A stretch of DNA of 64,000 nucleotides from Bacteroidota bacterium (GCA_947457395.1 CANGVA010000007.1:1-64000), one strand, 5' to 3'. Positions 9,126-19,073 are shown, numbered from the stretch's first letter. Program-made: numbers and translations. Notes: a model not told the origin generated them from the sequence alone.

Positions 9126-9191
9126 ATTCTGTAAATATTAATAGGTTTTTATCGATGCAAGTTTATACTTTTTCCTATTACATTTGGCAAA

Positions 9192-10838
9192 ATGAATGCG
9201 AAACCGCTTTTATTCTTGATGCTCAGCTTTTTTTGTGGTGGCTTTCAGGCCTCTGGGCAACAAAAATCTTTTACGCGCTATGATTATTTGCATGGCAAAC
9301 TCAGTCCCATGCGCACCTGTATTGATGTTAAACAGTATGAAATAACCTTAAAAGTTGAACCTGCTAAAAAATATATCTCCGGACATAACGATATCACCTT
9401 TTATTCGAAAAATGATTTCAGAAAACTTCAAATAGACCTGCACTGGAAGCTTAGGATTGACAGTATTGTTTACGGTAACATGCCGCTGCAATATTACCGA
9501 GACAGTAGTTTTACTTTCATAGACTTTGGTTTTACGGTGAAGAAAAATCAGCTGCGTAAACTCAAAATTTACTATTCGGGCCAACCACTTGAAGCGAAAA
9601 AAGCACCTTGGGATGGTGGATTTGTATGGAGTAAAGATGCATCCGGAAATGATTGGGTTGGACTTGCATGTGAAGGTATTGGTGCAAGTGTTTGGTTGCC
9701 CTGCAAAGATCATTGGAGTGATGAACCTGATAGTGTAAAGATGCACCTGATAGTACCGCATGAGTTAACGGGAGTATCCAATGGTAGACTTATTTCAGTG
9801 CAGGATATCGGTAATGGTTTTAAGCATTTCTATTGGAAAACGGGCAATAGTATTAATACCTATAATATTAGTGTAAACATTGGTAATTATGCCCATATTC
9901 ATGATACCTACGAGGCCAGATTTACACCAACTAATAAGCCGCTTATGCTGGACTATTATGTATTAGATGAAAACAAGGATAAAGCAGCAACGCATTTTCA
10001 GCAGGTAAAAGGTATGCTGGCTTGTTATGAAAAATATTTTGGTGCCTACCCGTTTTGGGATGATGGATACAAACTGGTTGAAACGCCATTCTGGGGAATG
10101 GAACATCAAAGCTGTGTGGCCTACGGAAACAACTACGAAAACAATCGTTACGATTTTGATTTTATTATTATACACGAAAGTGCACATGAGTGGTTTGGTA
10201 ATAGTATAACTGCATCAGATCCTGCTGATATGTGGATTCATGAATCTTTTACTACCTATGCAGAAGCTATTTATGTAGAGTATTTAATGGGAAAAGAAAC
10301 AGCACTTAGATACCTCAAAGAACAAAAGCGAAATATTGAAAACCGTGAACCAATGATTGGAACTTATGATGTACATTATCATGGTAGAAAGGATAATGAT
10401 ATTTACTACAAAGGCTCGTGGATGCTGCACACATTACGTAATGTGGTAGATAACGATACCTTATGGTTCTCGGCATTGAGAAATTTTTCACTTCGGTATA
10501 AAAAACAAATCATTAATACAGCCACTGTTATTCGCTATTTCTCTGAAGCTACGCGCATGAATCTAAAGCCATTTTTTACTCAGTATTTGTACAAAGCCGG
10601 TTTGCCTCTGTTGGAATATGAATTAAAACAAACGGAAGACGGACGTATGGAAATAAAATACCGGTGGAGCAATATTGTAAAAGGCTTTGAGATGCCGGTT
10701 AGAGCCACTCTTACAAAGGATTTATTTGAAACCATTACACCCATGCGGGCGTGGCAACTCATTGAGCCAAACTATATTTTACCGGATGATTTTAAAATTC
10801 AGACAGACAATTTTTTGATTGATTTACTAAAACGTTAG
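9192..10838 (+). CDS. M1 family metallopeptidase (aminopeptidase)
   Basis: A 548-aa exported zinc aminopeptidase with a signal peptide ending near SGQQ. The zinc site is HESAHEW (His328, His332) with Glu351 in WIHESF, exactly the HExxH-x18-E spacing of M1. The exopeptidase motif appears as GMEHQS rather than GAMEN, a variant common in this phylum. The catalytic tyrosine is in IYYKGSWML. It lacks the long C-terminal helical domain of PepN, which fits short periplasmic or surface M1 enzymes. The next gene starts 4 bases after its stop, suggesting co-transcription. Confidence 0.92.
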   Translation: MNAKPLLFLMLSFFCGGFQASGQQKSFTRYDYLHGKLSPMRTCIDVKQYEITLKVEPAKKYISGHNDITFYSKNDFRKLQIDLHWKLRIDSIVYGNMPLQYYRDSSFTFIDFGFTVKKNQLRKLKIYYSGQPLEAKKAPWDGGFVWSKDASGNDWVGLACEGIGASVWLPCKDHWSDEPDSVKMHLIVPHELTGVSNGRLISVQDIGNGFKHFYWKTGNSINTYNISVNIGNYAHIHDTYEARFTPTNKPLMLDYYVLDENKDKAATHFQQVKGMLACYEKYFGAYPFWDDGYKLVETPFWGMEHQSCVAYGNNYENNRYDFDFIIIHESAHEWFGNSITASDPADMWIHESFTTYAEAIYVEYLMGKETALRYLKEQKRNIENREPMIGTYDVHYHGRKDNDIYYKGSWMLHTLRNVVDNDTLWFSALRNFSLRYKKQIINTATVIRYFSEATRMNLKPFFTQYLYKAGLPLLEYELKQTEDGRMEIKYRWSNIVKGFEMPVRATLTKDLFETITPMRAWQLIEPNYILPDDFKIQTDNFLIDLLKR

Positions 10839-10842
10839 GTAG

Positions 10843-11523
10843 ATGAACTGGCATGAATTCTGGAATAAACGAGCAAAAGCTCCTGATGCATGGACGCAGG
10901 TGGGCAGAATAAGCAAAGCAACCAAAAATCAGGATGAGGTAATGCAGCAAATATCAAGATATATAGCCGGGCTCCTGCAGTTACAAAAAACTGATCGGGT
11001 ACTGGATGTTTGCTGTGGTAACGGATTGCTCACTTCATATGTGAGTGGCTATTGTTCATCAGTAACCGGAGTTGATTTCTCAGAAGCGTTGATAAATCAG
11101 GCAAGAAACAATTATCCTGAACGAACTTTTTATCATGCAGATGTGCTGAACAAGCAGCAGTTGCAAAAAGAAGCACATCTATACGATGCAATTTATCTAT
11201 ACTATTCTTTTCAATACCTGGAGTCGTTTGATAAAGGAATGCAGGCTATTTCCAATATGCTTACCATGCTTAAGCCAGGAGGCAAATTACTTATTGGTGA
11301 TGTGCCAGACAGGGCTAAATTCTTTGTTTATTATCATTCATGGCCGAGGCTTTGGCAACTGTTTAAGCAATTGCTTGTAAACAGAAATGATATGGGTAAA
11401 TTTTGGAGTGAAGAGGAGATGCAGCTTATTTGCCAAAAACTAAAGGTTAAGGGAAGTTTCTTAACACAGCCACCACAACTGCCTCATGCGCATTACCGAT
11501 TTGATTTTTTGATTGAGAAATAA
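10843..11523 (+). CDS. Class I SAM-dependent methyltransferase
   Basis: A 226-aa Rossmann-fold methyltransferase. Motif I is VLDVCCGNGLLTSYV (about residues 55-69). Motif II is around TGVDFSEALINQAR, and motif III around MLKPGGKLLIGDVPDR. This is the pattern of UbiE/Methyltransf_11 enzymes acting on small molecules, but the substrate is not evident. It follows the M1 peptidase gene closely and converges on the T9SS cargo gene with an 8-base gap. Confidence 0.85.
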   Translation: MNWHEFWNKRAKAPDAWTQVGRISKATKNQDEVMQQISRYIAGLLQLQKTDRVLDVCCGNGLLTSYVSGYCSSVTGVDFSEALINQARNNYPERTFYHADVLNKQQLQKEAHLYDAIYLYYSFQYLESFDKGMQAISNMLTMLKPGGKLLIGDVPDRAKFFVYYHSWPRLWQLFKQLLVNRNDMGKFWSEEEMQLICQKLKVKGSFLTQPPQLPHAHYRFDFLIEK

Positions 11524-11530
11524 GCTGCTA

Positions 11531-13651
11531 TTATTGTTTTACGAAGGTACTGCGTCTTACTTTATTGTCTTTTGTTAACTCAATATAGTAAGAGCCCGGA
11601 TTCAACTCTAGTAATGGGATGGAGGTAATGCTAACTTTATCTGTAATCTGTTTTTCCGCTATTTTCTTACCAAGTACATCAAAAATTGCTATATGCAGGT
11701 TGTTTAAATCCAATGATGACTGAATGAAGAGCTGCCCATTTGCCGGATTTGGGAAAATACGAAACGTAAACAGGGCTTCGTCATCCATATCTTGATTGGA
11801 AGTGTTACCAATATACAGAAAAACGGAATCGACACACTTAGCTGTTGTTGAAAGGTGCAGTGTTATAAATCCATTTTGTTTTTGAAACCACCTTACCCTA
11901 ATGCTGTCGGTTCCTTGTCCTGAAATAAGTTGCCCATTGGTTATTTGCCAGTTGTAGGCAATGCCCTCCTGTTTTTTTACAGAATAGGTGAGTGTATCGG
12001 CTATATTACTAATAATAGTTGGGCCGATAATGGCAGCAGGATAGATGCCGATTTGGCCTTCTTTGACTACTATAGTGTCATAGAAATTTTCCGGACATAG
12101 CTGGCCCATACTACCTTGTGTACTTGCCGAAAAACGAACCAGGTATTTACCCGGCTTAAATAAGCCGAACACCTGAGTAGTATCAGTATTTGTGAAGTTG
12201 ATTGTGCCTGCCGCAAAAGTAAAATCATCCGGCTCCCATGCAATGCTAAATGTTTTTGCAACCAACGCCTGCTTTAATGCAGAGTCTCTTTTTGAAATAT
12301 AAACACGATACTTGCCACAGTTTTCATTAATGATATTAATGAGTACCTTAGGTTTTGCAACCACCCTAATTGAGAATGCTTTTGTGATGCTACCTGGTTT
12401 AGGGTAATGATAATCCTGAGCGCTAACGGTAAAATAGTATGGAGTAGATGCAACAAAACTATCTTTTGTAAGCCAGCAAAATTTAAAATCTGATTCTCTA
12501 GGCCCATTTATTCTGCGAAGTGCAGGATTAAAGTTGGGAGTAAAAGTAGCACCAAATTTGGCCAGACTCGCACTCCATCCCAACCATGTCGTATCGCTCA
12601 TATTTGGCGGATTAAAATTACTATCCTTAGCAATAATATCAAAACACAATTGCTCACCTGCACATACTTCGTATGAGGTTTTAGGTAAATTACCCGGCAG
12701 GGAAGGCCTGGTTGCCAGATAAGGAGCATAATTTAACGGACAATTATAACTCATCAACTGAATTTCTCTTCTGGTTACCGAGGCTAGCATCATTTGGTTA
12801 TTTACCTTTGTCCATTGCTTGGTAGCTATTGACATAACTCCTGTGGCATTGGCAACACTATCAGGCACAGTGAAGCTAATGTCACCCGTAAAAGGGTCAC
12901 ATGAAATACCTGATGCCGGGGTATAGGGCATTGGTTTTAAGTAGCTGTATGGAGGATAATATGTAACAGGGTTAACAGGTCCTTGCAAGGATGGGGCAAA
13001 CTCAAATGTTAAAGAATCTAGTTCTGGGTCTATTGCCCCGTTATTAAAAACAAACGGCTGACCTTTACATAAATATAATATCGGGTCATTGGTTAGATTG
13101 GGGCTGCTGTTGCAAGGATTTGAAACAACGCATCTGTTCAGCATCATTTCGGTATAATAATTTTGGCCGGCTGCACCTGTTGTAATCAGGTTATTGCGGC
13201 AGCACTCTTGCCAGGTAAATTTTATCTGGCAAACAGAAGCCGGAATATTGAGGCTATTCAGATTTATTGTCCCTGCAAATTGATAACGTTCAGCTGCAGG
13301 ATACTCATTACCCGGTTGCACACAACCCATATTATTACAAATACTTTTATCAGCCAAGCAATACGGGTAGGGATTAACATCTCTAACATTTACCAATGAT
13401 AAGGCTAAGTATCCAAAAATGGTTTGGTTCTGGGCATCTGTAATCTGTATATTTCTAGTGCAGGGAGCCCCGCAAGAGTTGGTACACATGGGTATGCCCC
13501 CGCAATCTCGAATAAGCGCAAGCTCTATTCTAAATGTACCAGCAGGCTCACCTTCTAAACATCTGTAGGTTAAATCACTGCCAATTACATGGCTAGCTAT
13601 ACTGCGCGTATAGGTGAATATTAAAATAGCTACCAGCAATCTTGTTTTCAT
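11531..13651 (-). CDS. T9SS type A sorting domain-containing surface protein
   Basis: A 706-aa secreted protein. The signal peptide is followed by an opening segment (SHVIGSDLTYRCLE) seen at the start of many Bacteroidota gliding or adhesion-type surface proteins. It is cysteine-rich in the first 200 residues (CGGIPMCTNSCGAPC). The middle consists of beta-rich, Ig/PKD-like regions. The C-terminus is a type A sorting domain with FRIFPNPANGQLFI and later LNPGSYYIELTKDNK. It should be exported by the type IX system and anchored or released at the surface. Adhesion is the likeliest role but is not shown. Confidence 0.85.
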   Translation of the reverse strand: MKTRLLVAILIFTYTRSIASHVIGSDLTYRCLEGEPAGTFRIELALIRDCGGIPMCTNSCGAPCTRNIQITDAQNQTIFGYLALSLVNVRDVNPYPYCLADKSICNNMGCVQPGNEYPAAERYQFAGTINLNSLNIPASVCQIKFTWQECCRNNLITTGAAGQNYYTEMMLNRCVVSNPCNSSPNLTNDPILYLCKGQPFVFNNGAIDPELDSLTFEFAPSLQGPVNPVTYYPPYSYLKPMPYTPASGISCDPFTGDISFTVPDSVANATGVMSIATKQWTKVNNQMMLASVTRREIQLMSYNCPLNYAPYLATRPSLPGNLPKTSYEVCAGEQLCFDIIAKDSNFNPPNMSDTTWLGWSASLAKFGATFTPNFNPALRRINGPRESDFKFCWLTKDSFVASTPYYFTVSAQDYHYPKPGSITKAFSIRVVAKPKVLINIINENCGKYRVYISKRDSALKQALVAKTFSIAWEPDDFTFAAGTINFTNTDTTQVFGLFKPGKYLVRFSASTQGSMGQLCPENFYDTIVVKEGQIGIYPAAIIGPTIISNIADTLTYSVKKQEGIAYNWQITNGQLISGQGTDSIRVRWFQKQNGFITLHLSTTAKCVDSVFLYIGNTSNQDMDDEALFTFRIFPNPANGQLFIQSSLDLNNLHIAIFDVLGKKIAEKQITDKVSITSIPLLELNPGSYYIELTKDNKVRRSTFVKQ

Positions 13652-13670
13652 ATTTTGCCAATTAGTTAAT

Positions 13671-13678
13671 CAAAGATA
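13671..13678 (-). promoter_or_regulatory. -7 element upstream of the T9SS surface protein
   Basis: On the minus strand this reads TATCTTTG, a perfect TAnnTTTG match, about 20 bases before the ATG. No good -33 TTTG is found at the expected distance, so this is a partial promoter call. Confidence 0.4.
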
Positions 13679-13794
13679 AATTGTTGTAAAGCATGGAAAT
13701 GCTGCTGCCAAAAAGTTTAAGAAAACATTAATAATCTTTTCAGAACGATTGTTCAGTGTGTTGCAAGCTACTTACTAAAAAAAGCATCAATTAT

Positions 13795-13824
13795 TTTGAT
13801 AAAATAACTAAAACTATATATTTG
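13795..13824 (+). promoter_or_regulatory. Bacteroidota-type promoter of the START-like gene
   Basis: TTTG at 13795-13798 and TATATTTG at 13817-13824 are separated by 18 bases. Both elements match the -33/-7 consensus. The predicted leader is about 25 bases. Confidence 0.7.
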
Positions 13825-13856
13825 CTCTAACACCACTTGAAAAAACGGTTTCATAC

Positions 13857-14237
13857 ATGACTAAAAAGAAAAAAATAAGGCTTGAGTTTCCTATTAAGGC
13901 ATCACCTGCGTTGGTTTATAATTGCATCAGCACCCCTTCCGGCTTATCTCAATGGTTTGCCGATGATGTAGACATTTATAATAACCAATATAAATTTAAA
14001 TGGGGTAAAGATGAACAGGTAGCTGAGTTGTTAAAGAAGGTAAACAACAGAGGGATTAAATTTAAATGGGCTGATTCAAAACCTGAAGAGTATTTTGAGT
14101 TTGAAATCATTATTGATGAACTAACAGATGATGTGGCGCTGGTTATTACAGATTTTGTAGATCCTGCTGATGAGGTAAATGCCATGCAACTTTGGGAAAG
14201 CCAGGTTCATGATCTGAAAATGTCTTTAGGAGCCTGA
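13857..14237 (+). CDS. START-like domain protein (AHSA1/SRPBCC fold)
   Basis: A 126-aa single-domain protein. The opening EFPIKASPALVYNCISTPSGLSQWF is the standard N-terminal strand and helix of SRPBCC/START-like domains, and a long C-terminal helix closes the ligand cavity. It matches what I recall of the Bacteroidota START_2 family, which has no established function. The fold suggests binding of a hydrophobic small molecule. It has its own promoter, and its stop codon lies inside a terminator hairpin shared with the opposing gene. Confidence 0.85.
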   Translation: MTKKKKIRLEFPIKASPALVYNCISTPSGLSQWFADDVDIYNNQYKFKWGKDEQVAELLKKVNNRGIKFKWADSKPEEYFEFEIIIDELTDDVALVITDFVDPADEVNAMQLWESQVHDLKMSLGA

Positions 14238-14254
14238 TTGTTCAGGCTTTTTTT
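14231..14254. terminator. Bidirectional terminator overlapping both stop codons
   Basis: The stem AGCCTGA (14231-14237) pairs with TCAGGCT (14242-14248) around a 4-base loop, followed by a T tract on the plus strand. The palindrome contains the GCC TGA (Ala-stop) ends of both convergent genes. On the minus strand the trailing sequence is less T-rich, so termination is clearest for the plus strand. Confidence 0.75.
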
Positions 14255-14832
14255 ATACCTATCCGGTCAGAAATTTCAGCCATCCATTGTATTCCGATCT
14301 GATTCAGTTGATCTGCTTTGTCAATCTTTACTTTGCGTACCAAGCGCAAATAAGTAATATCGGTTGAAAGGGTTAACGTTCTTTTGTCATTACTTGCTAA
14401 GCGAATAAATTCTTGTTGTCTTAAATCGTTTTCCCACAGGCATGACATGTTGCTGCATAGGTACGTTTTTTTCCAGCTGTGCAAATAATAATCCGCAATC
14501 ATACTGCGATGCACATAATAGTTAAGGGTAAAATAATGCCCCCACCAAAATACAATTCTGAATAGTGTTTTAAATCCCGGTCCGTTTATTTGCGGAGTAT
14601 CTATAACCAAGTAGGGCATCTCTTTATAATTTTCTCCCTTGCTTAACTTTTTTATAAATCCTTCATTTTCATAGAATAGTAGCTTGTTTTGATAGGCCTC
14701 ATAAATATTTTTAGCAGTGTTATCCATCGGGCTTGAAATTTTTCGGAGAACTTTTTGCTTAGTAATGGGGTAAAAGGTATCTGAGGCAAAAAGCAATTCT
14801 TTTTTTGTTAGATTTATTGTCGATTTTCGCAT
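14242..14832 (-). CDS. Hypothetical protein, unrecognised
   Basis: A 196-aa protein with no signal peptide and no recognised domain. It is rich in aromatic residues (for example FWWGHYFTLNYYVHR in the middle) and basic residues, and contains a CSNMSC segment. A perfect -7 box lies just upstream. It converges on the START-like gene and diverges from the LptF/G permease gene. I infer that it is real from its length, clean convergent layout and shared terminator. No function is assigned. Confidence 0.6.
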   Translation of the reverse strand: MRKSTINLTKKELLFASDTFYPITKQKVLRKISSPMDNTAKNIYEAYQNKLLFYENEGFIKKLSKGENYKEMPYLVIDTPQINGPGFKTLFRIVFWWGHYFTLNYYVHRSMIADYYLHSWKKTYLCSNMSCLWENDLRQQEFIRLASNDKRTLTLSTDITYLRLVRKVKIDKADQLNQIGIQWMAEISDRIGIKKA

Positions 14833-14849
14833 CTTATTTAAAACTTAAT

Positions 14850-14857
14850 CAAATATA
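14850..14857 (-). promoter_or_regulatory. Candidate -7 element for the 196-aa gene
   Basis: The minus strand reads TATATTTG, a perfect TAnnTTTG match, 17 bases before the ATG at 14832. No clear -33 element is visible, so the call is tentative. Confidence 0.4.
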
Positions 14858-14859
14858 GG

Positions 14860-16272
14860 TTGAACAAGCTTAGTATTCTTATCTCACGTCAGTTTTTTAG
14901 AAATTTTATTCCAACTTTTTTGGTGGTAATTTTTATTCTCCTGATGCAGTTCATCTGGATATATATAGATGACATGGCCGGGAAAGGAATAGGCCTGGTT
15001 GTTATAGCAAAACTTATGTTCTTCTTTTCTGCCAGCATCATACCATTGGCTTTGCCATTGTCAATTCTGCTCTCTTCTATCATGACGTTTGGTAACTTGG
15101 GTGAAACTTATGAGCTGATAGCAGCAAAGGCCGCTGGCGTTTCGATTTGGCGTATTTTTAAACCCATGTTTGTTGTTGTGTTTATGCTTGCCTTGTTTGG
15201 TTTTTTTGTTTCAAATGTGCTGATTCCGCAAGCAACCCTCAAACATAAGGCATTGCTCTATGATATAAAGCAACAGAAGCCAACTCTACTCATCAGAGAT
15301 GGTGTTTTTTACAATGGCATTGAGGGCATAAGCATGCGTGTGGGACGCAAAGACCCTAAAACTGGAGAACTTTTTGATATTATTATCTATGATAACAGAG
15401 GGGGGGAGCAAAATCCTGTTGTGGTAACAGCTCAGCGTGGAACCATGAATATGAGTGAAGATGGGCGCTATATGTTTTTTAATTTATTCAATGGTTATCG
15501 TTATGAGGAGATGGAAAAACAAAGTAATTATTACAAATCATATCCGCATTTAGGTATTTCGTTTGCCGAAGAGGAAGTGGTTTTTGATATGTATGCCTTT
15601 AATCTGAACCGAACGGATGAAAGTTTGTTTAAAGATGGCTATCAGATGTTGAATGTGCTTGAATTGCAGGAAAAAATTGATTCGCTCACCGAATTATTAA
15701 ATAATAAGTATAAGTATACCTACACTTATGCCAATATGTATTATCGTTTCAATGACTCCTTGTATGCCCATGTTAAACCAGCACCAGTTGTTGTGCCTGT
15801 TCAATATTTAGCAGATAGTTTGCCTGCAGACCGAGCAAACGCCTTAACTCTTGCCTTAAGCAATGCTCGTTCCATGAAATCTATCGTTGATTTTGTTTTA
15901 ACAGATACCAAGGAAACCCGTAAAATGATTATCAGGTATAAAATTGAGTGGCACCGAAAATTTACATTATCCGTAGCATGTATTATCATGTTTTTTATTG
16001 GTGCCCCCTTTGGTAGTATTATCCGAAAAGGTGGTTTTGGTATGCCCGTAGTAATATCTGTATTGCTTTATCTTGTGTTTCACATTGTATCCCTCACAGG
16101 CGATAAAATGGCTAAAACACAATCTGCAAGTCCTGCATTTGGCATGTGGCTTTCTATTATGGTGCTATTTCCAATAGGTTTGTTTCTTACATATCAAGCA
16201 GCCAATGACTCCGGATTATTTGATAAATCGGCATGGGTTAACTTAATCAGAAGATTTAAAACCCGCACATGA
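14860..16272 (+). CDS. LptF/LptG family permease (YjgP/YjgQ)
   Basis: An inner-membrane component of the LPS export machine, which extracts LPS from the membrane together with LptB. This 470-aa protein has three membrane helices in the first 120 residues (FIPTFLVVIFILLMQFIWIYIDD is typical of Bacteroidota LptG). A long periplasmic beta-jellyroll-like region follows at about residues 120-360, with three more helices at the C-terminus. It is longer than the roughly 360-aa proteobacterial proteins because the periplasmic part is extended. The start is TTG. Its last bases overlap the ATG of a glycosyltransferase gene (ATGA). Confidence 0.9.
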   Translation: MNKLSILISRQFFRNFIPTFLVVIFILLMQFIWIYIDDMAGKGIGLVVIAKLMFFFSASIIPLALPLSILLSSIMTFGNLGETYELIAAKAAGVSIWRIFKPMFVVVFMLALFGFFVSNVLIPQATLKHKALLYDIKQQKPTLLIRDGVFYNGIEGISMRVGRKDPKTGELFDIIIYDNRGGEQNPVVVTAQRGTMNMSEDGRYMFFNLFNGYRYEEMEKQSNYYKSYPHLGISFAEEEVVFDMYAFNLNRTDESLFKDGYQMLNVLELQEKIDSLTELLNNKYKYTYTYANMYYRFNDSLYAHVKPAPVVVPVQYLADSLPADRANALTLALSNARSMKSIVDFVLTDTKETRKMIIRYKIEWHRKFTLSVACIIMFFIGAPFGSIIRKGGFGMPVVISVLLYLVFHIVSLTGDKMAKTQSASPAFGMWLSIMVLFPIGLFLTYQAANDSGLFDKSAWVNLIRRFKTRT

Positions 16273-17480
16273 GCTTACGCATCCTGCAGATAATGAATCG
16301 TGTGCCTTGGCCTTTAAAAGATGGTGGCTCGTTAGGATATTACAACTATACCAAAGGATATGCAGAAAATGGTTGTAGCGTTACTGTTGTGGCACTCAAT
16401 ACCAGCAAACATTATGTTAAGCAATTACCGAAAGAGCTGGAGCAACTGGCTCAATGGCATTTATTGGCATGTGATACCTCAGTAAGGCCTTTGCACGCAT
16501 TTGCAAATATACTGGCAGGTAATACATCCTATCAGATGCAGCGTTTTTATAAGCGTGCTTTTGCCGATATGCTTATTGGGTTGCTAAAGCATCAAACTTT
16601 TGATGTAATTGTGTTTGAGAGTTTGTTTGTGGCATCTTACCTAAAGGATATTAAGCCATATACCAAAGCTCTGCTTGTGCTAAGAGAGCATAACATAGAG
16701 TTTGAAATATGGGATAAATTAGCTGCAGGGTGCAAAAATCCCATTCGTAAATGGTATATGAGGCACCTGGCAAACCGCATCAAATCGGATGAAGTAAAGG
16801 CACTCAAACTTTTTGACGCATATACGGCTGTAACCACATACGATGCAGCAAAGTTAAAACAAATGGGCTGTGCCAAACCCATCTTGGTTTCAGCAGCAGG
16901 TATGGATTTACAGGCATTAAAGCCTTCAATCAAGGCGCAAAGTGGTTGTATTGCTTTTATCGGCTCGCTGGAGTGGTTGCCTAATCAGGAGGCAGTTACG
17001 TGGTTTGTTAAAAATGTTTGGCCGCTTGTAAAAAATCATCCTAAACTCATCTCTTGCGAAATAGCGGGCCGCAACATGCCTGTGTCTTTTAAATCTTATG
17101 CTGATGATAAGCTAATGATGGTTGGTGAAGTACCTGATGCCGCAGCTTTTTTGGATAACAAACAAATATTGATTGTACCTTTGTTTTCCGGAAGTGGAAT
17201 CAGGGTAAAGATTATTGAAGGAATGGCTTTAGGTAAAACCATCATTTGCACACCTATTGCATGGCAAGGTATTCAATGCAAGGATAGAACGCATCTGCTG
17301 GAGGCAGCTGATGCCAGATCTTTTGCACTTGCAATCATCAAGTGCCTGGAAGATGAAACTTTTGCTAAGCAACTGGGAATTAATGCCAGGCATTGTGCAG
17401 AAGAGAATTATGAAAACAAAAATGTGACTGCAATGGTCATTAATTATTATAAGGATTTAATACATGAGCGAAGATTTTAA
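16269..17480 (+). CDS. Glycosyltransferase, GT4-like (GT-B fold)
   Basis: This 403-aa GT-B enzyme has an N-terminal acceptor-side domain ([21 protein letters not shown]) and a C-terminal nucleotide-sugar domain. The latter contains [16 protein letters not shown] and [19 protein letters not shown], where the conserved glutamate binds the donor. It resembles enzymes that build LPS core or O-chains. It overlaps the permease gene by 4 bases and ribBA by 17 bases, so all three are translated from one transcript. Donor and acceptor are unknown. Neighbouring LPS export suggests a core-LPS role. Confidence 0.85.
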   Translation: MSLRILQIMNRVPWPLKDGGSLGYYNYTKGYAENGCSVTVVALNTSKHYVKQLPKELEQLAQWHLLACDTSVRPLHAFANILAGNTSYQMQRFYKRAFADMLIGLLKHQTFDVIVFESLFVASYLKDIKPYTKALLVLREHNIEFEIWDKLAAGCKNPIRKWYMRHLANRIKSDEVKALKLFDAYTAVTTYDAAKLKQMGCAKPILVSAAGMDLQALKPSIKAQSGCIAFIGSLEWLPNQEAVTWFVKNVWPLVKNHPKLISCEIAGRNMPVSFKSYADDKLMMVGEVPDAAAFLDNKQILIVPLFSGSGIRVKIIEGMALGKTIICTPIAWQGIQCKDRTHLLEAADARSFALAIIKCLEDETFAKQLGINARHCAEENYENKNVTAMVINYYKDLIHERRF

Positions 17481-18669
17481 ATTTAATACCATAGTAGAGG
17501 CAGTAGAAGAAATTAGAAGTGGCCGGATGGTTATTGTTGTTGATGATGAAGACCGTGAAAACGAAGGAGATTTTTTAACGGCTGCAAGAAATGTCACCCC
17601 TGAGGTCATTAACTTTATGGCTACCTATGGCCGCGGATTGATTTGTACCCCACTTACAGAACAACGCTGTGCGGAACTAGGATTAAATTTGATGGTGAAG
17701 AATAACAATGCTGTGCATGAAACGGCATTTACAATCTCGGTTGATTTACTCGGCAAGGGTTGCACCACCGGGATTTCTGCACACGACAGAGCAAAGACAG
17801 TGCAGGCATTAGTTGATCCTGCAACCAAACCTGATGAGTTAGGGAAGCCTGGTCATATTTTTCCACTTAAGGCGCACTCCGGAGGAGTATTGCGCAGAGC
17901 AGGGCATACAGAAGCTGCAATAGACCTTGCAACACTTGCAGGATTTGAACCTGCCGGTTGTATTGTGGAGATATTGAATGAAGATGGCAGCATGGCTCGC
18001 TTGCCTGATTTAATTAAGGTTGCTCAACGTTTTAATCTGAAGCTAATTACCATTAAAGATTTAATTGAATACAGACTTCAAAATGAGTCATTGATACAAA
18101 GAATTATTGCGGTAGATATGCCCACACATCATGGCTCTTTTCAGTTGGTGGCTTTTCAGCAAAAAGATACCGGCCAGGAGCACTTGGCACTGGTAAAAGG
18201 AGAGTGGAAGCCGGAGGAGCCCGTGTTGGTGCGTGTGCACTCTTCATGCGTAACGGGTGATATTTTTCACAGCATGCGTTGCGATTGTGGTGATCAGTTG
18301 CACAAAGCAATGGAGATGATTGAAGAAGAAGGAAAGGGCGTTATCATTTACATAAATCAGGAGGGCAGAGGCATCGGGCTAATCAACAAACTAAAAGCGT
18401 ATAAGTTACAGGAGCAAGGACTAGATACCGTTGATGCCAATGTGCAGCTAGGTTTTAGACCCGATGAACGTGATTATGGTGTTGGAGCCCAGATTTTGCG
18501 TGATATAGGTGTGCATAAAATGCGTCTGATGACAAACAATCCCACCAAACGGGCAGGACTAATCGGATACGGACTTGAAATTGTAGAAAATGTTCCAATT
18601 AAAATCACGCCCAATACACACAACAAAAAATATATAGAAACCAAGCAGTCCCGCATGGGCCACGATTAA
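17464..18669 (+). CDS. ribBA: RibBA: DHBP synthase / GTP cyclohydrolase II
   Basis: A bifunctional riboflavin enzyme of 401 aa. The N-terminal half makes 3,4-dihydroxy-2-butanone 4-phosphate from ribulose 5-phosphate, with the acidic motif [11 protein letters not shown] near residue 27 and [10 protein letters not shown] near residue 150. The C-terminal half opens GTP. It has the zinc-binding pattern [18 protein letters not shown] (three cysteines), followed by [13 protein letters not shown] and [12 protein letters not shown]. Both active sites look intact. It overlaps the glycosyltransferase gene by 17 bases. No other rib gene is nearby. Confidence 0.95.
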   Translation: MSEDFKFNTIVEAVEEIRSGRMVIVVDDEDRENEGDFLTAARNVTPEVINFMATYGRGLICTPLTEQRCAELGLNLMVKNNNAVHETAFTISVDLLGKGCTTGISAHDRAKTVQALVDPATKPDELGKPGHIFPLKAHSGGVLRRAGHTEAAIDLATLAGFEPAGCIVEILNEDGSMARLPDLIKVAQRFNLKLITIKDLIEYRLQNESLIQRIIAVDMPTHHGSFQLVAFQQKDTGQEHLALVKGEWKPEEPVLVRVHSSCVTGDIFHSMRCDCGDQLHKAMEMIEEEGKGVIIYINQEGRGIGLINKLKAYKLQEQGLDTVDANVQLGFRPDERDYGVGAQILRDIGVHKMRLMTNNPTKRAGLIGYGLEIVENVPIKITPNTHNKKYIETKQSRMGHD

Positions 18670-18680
18670 TTGGGTTATAG

Positions 18681-19073
18681 ATGAAAGTACCATTCAATCC
18701 CGGAGATAAAAAGACCTTTATAAAGCAAGTTACAGCAGCAGATACAGCTATATTTGAAACAGGTGCTGTGCATCCGGTTTATGCTACGTTTGCATTGGGG
18801 CGCGATGCGGAATGGGCCTGTCGTTTATTTGTTCTGGATATGAAAGAGGAGGATGAAGAAGGCATTGGAACTTCTCTTAATATAACACATCATTCTCCGG
18901 CATTGGTTGGGCAGGAAGTATTATTCACTGCCGCCTATAAAGAACTAAACGGGAATCAACTAATATGTGCTTTTGAGGCAACGGTGAACAACAGGTTGAT
19001 AGCTTCCGGTGAAACCGGGCAGAAAATTTTGAAAAAGGGAAAAATAGAAACTATATTCAACCAATATTTATAA
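18681..19073 (+). CDS. Hotdog-fold thioesterase (FlK-like)
   Basis: A 130-aa single hotdog domain resembling the fluoroacetyl-CoA thioesterase FlK family. Family positions that look conserved are the Thr in HPVYATFALGRD, the Glu in DAEWA and the His in NITHHSPALVG, which matches the FlK Thr/Glu/His triad in order. The natural substrate is probably an acyl-CoA. Fluoroacetyl-CoA itself is unlikely. It is flanked by ribBA (11 bases) and an SDR gene (3 bases), so it is in the same unit. Confidence 0.8.
   Translation: MKVPFNPGDKKTFIKQVTAADTAIFETGAVHPVYATFALGRDAEWACRLFVLDMKEEDEEGIGTSLNITHHSPALVGQEVLFTAAYKELNGNQLICAFEATVNNRLIASGETGQKILKKGKIETIFNQYL

Noticed and set aside
9179-9186. TACATTTG, a -7-like box 5 bases before the M1 peptidase ATG
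   Set aside because: It would imply an essentially leaderless transcript, and no -33 element lies at the right distance. It is probably a chance match.
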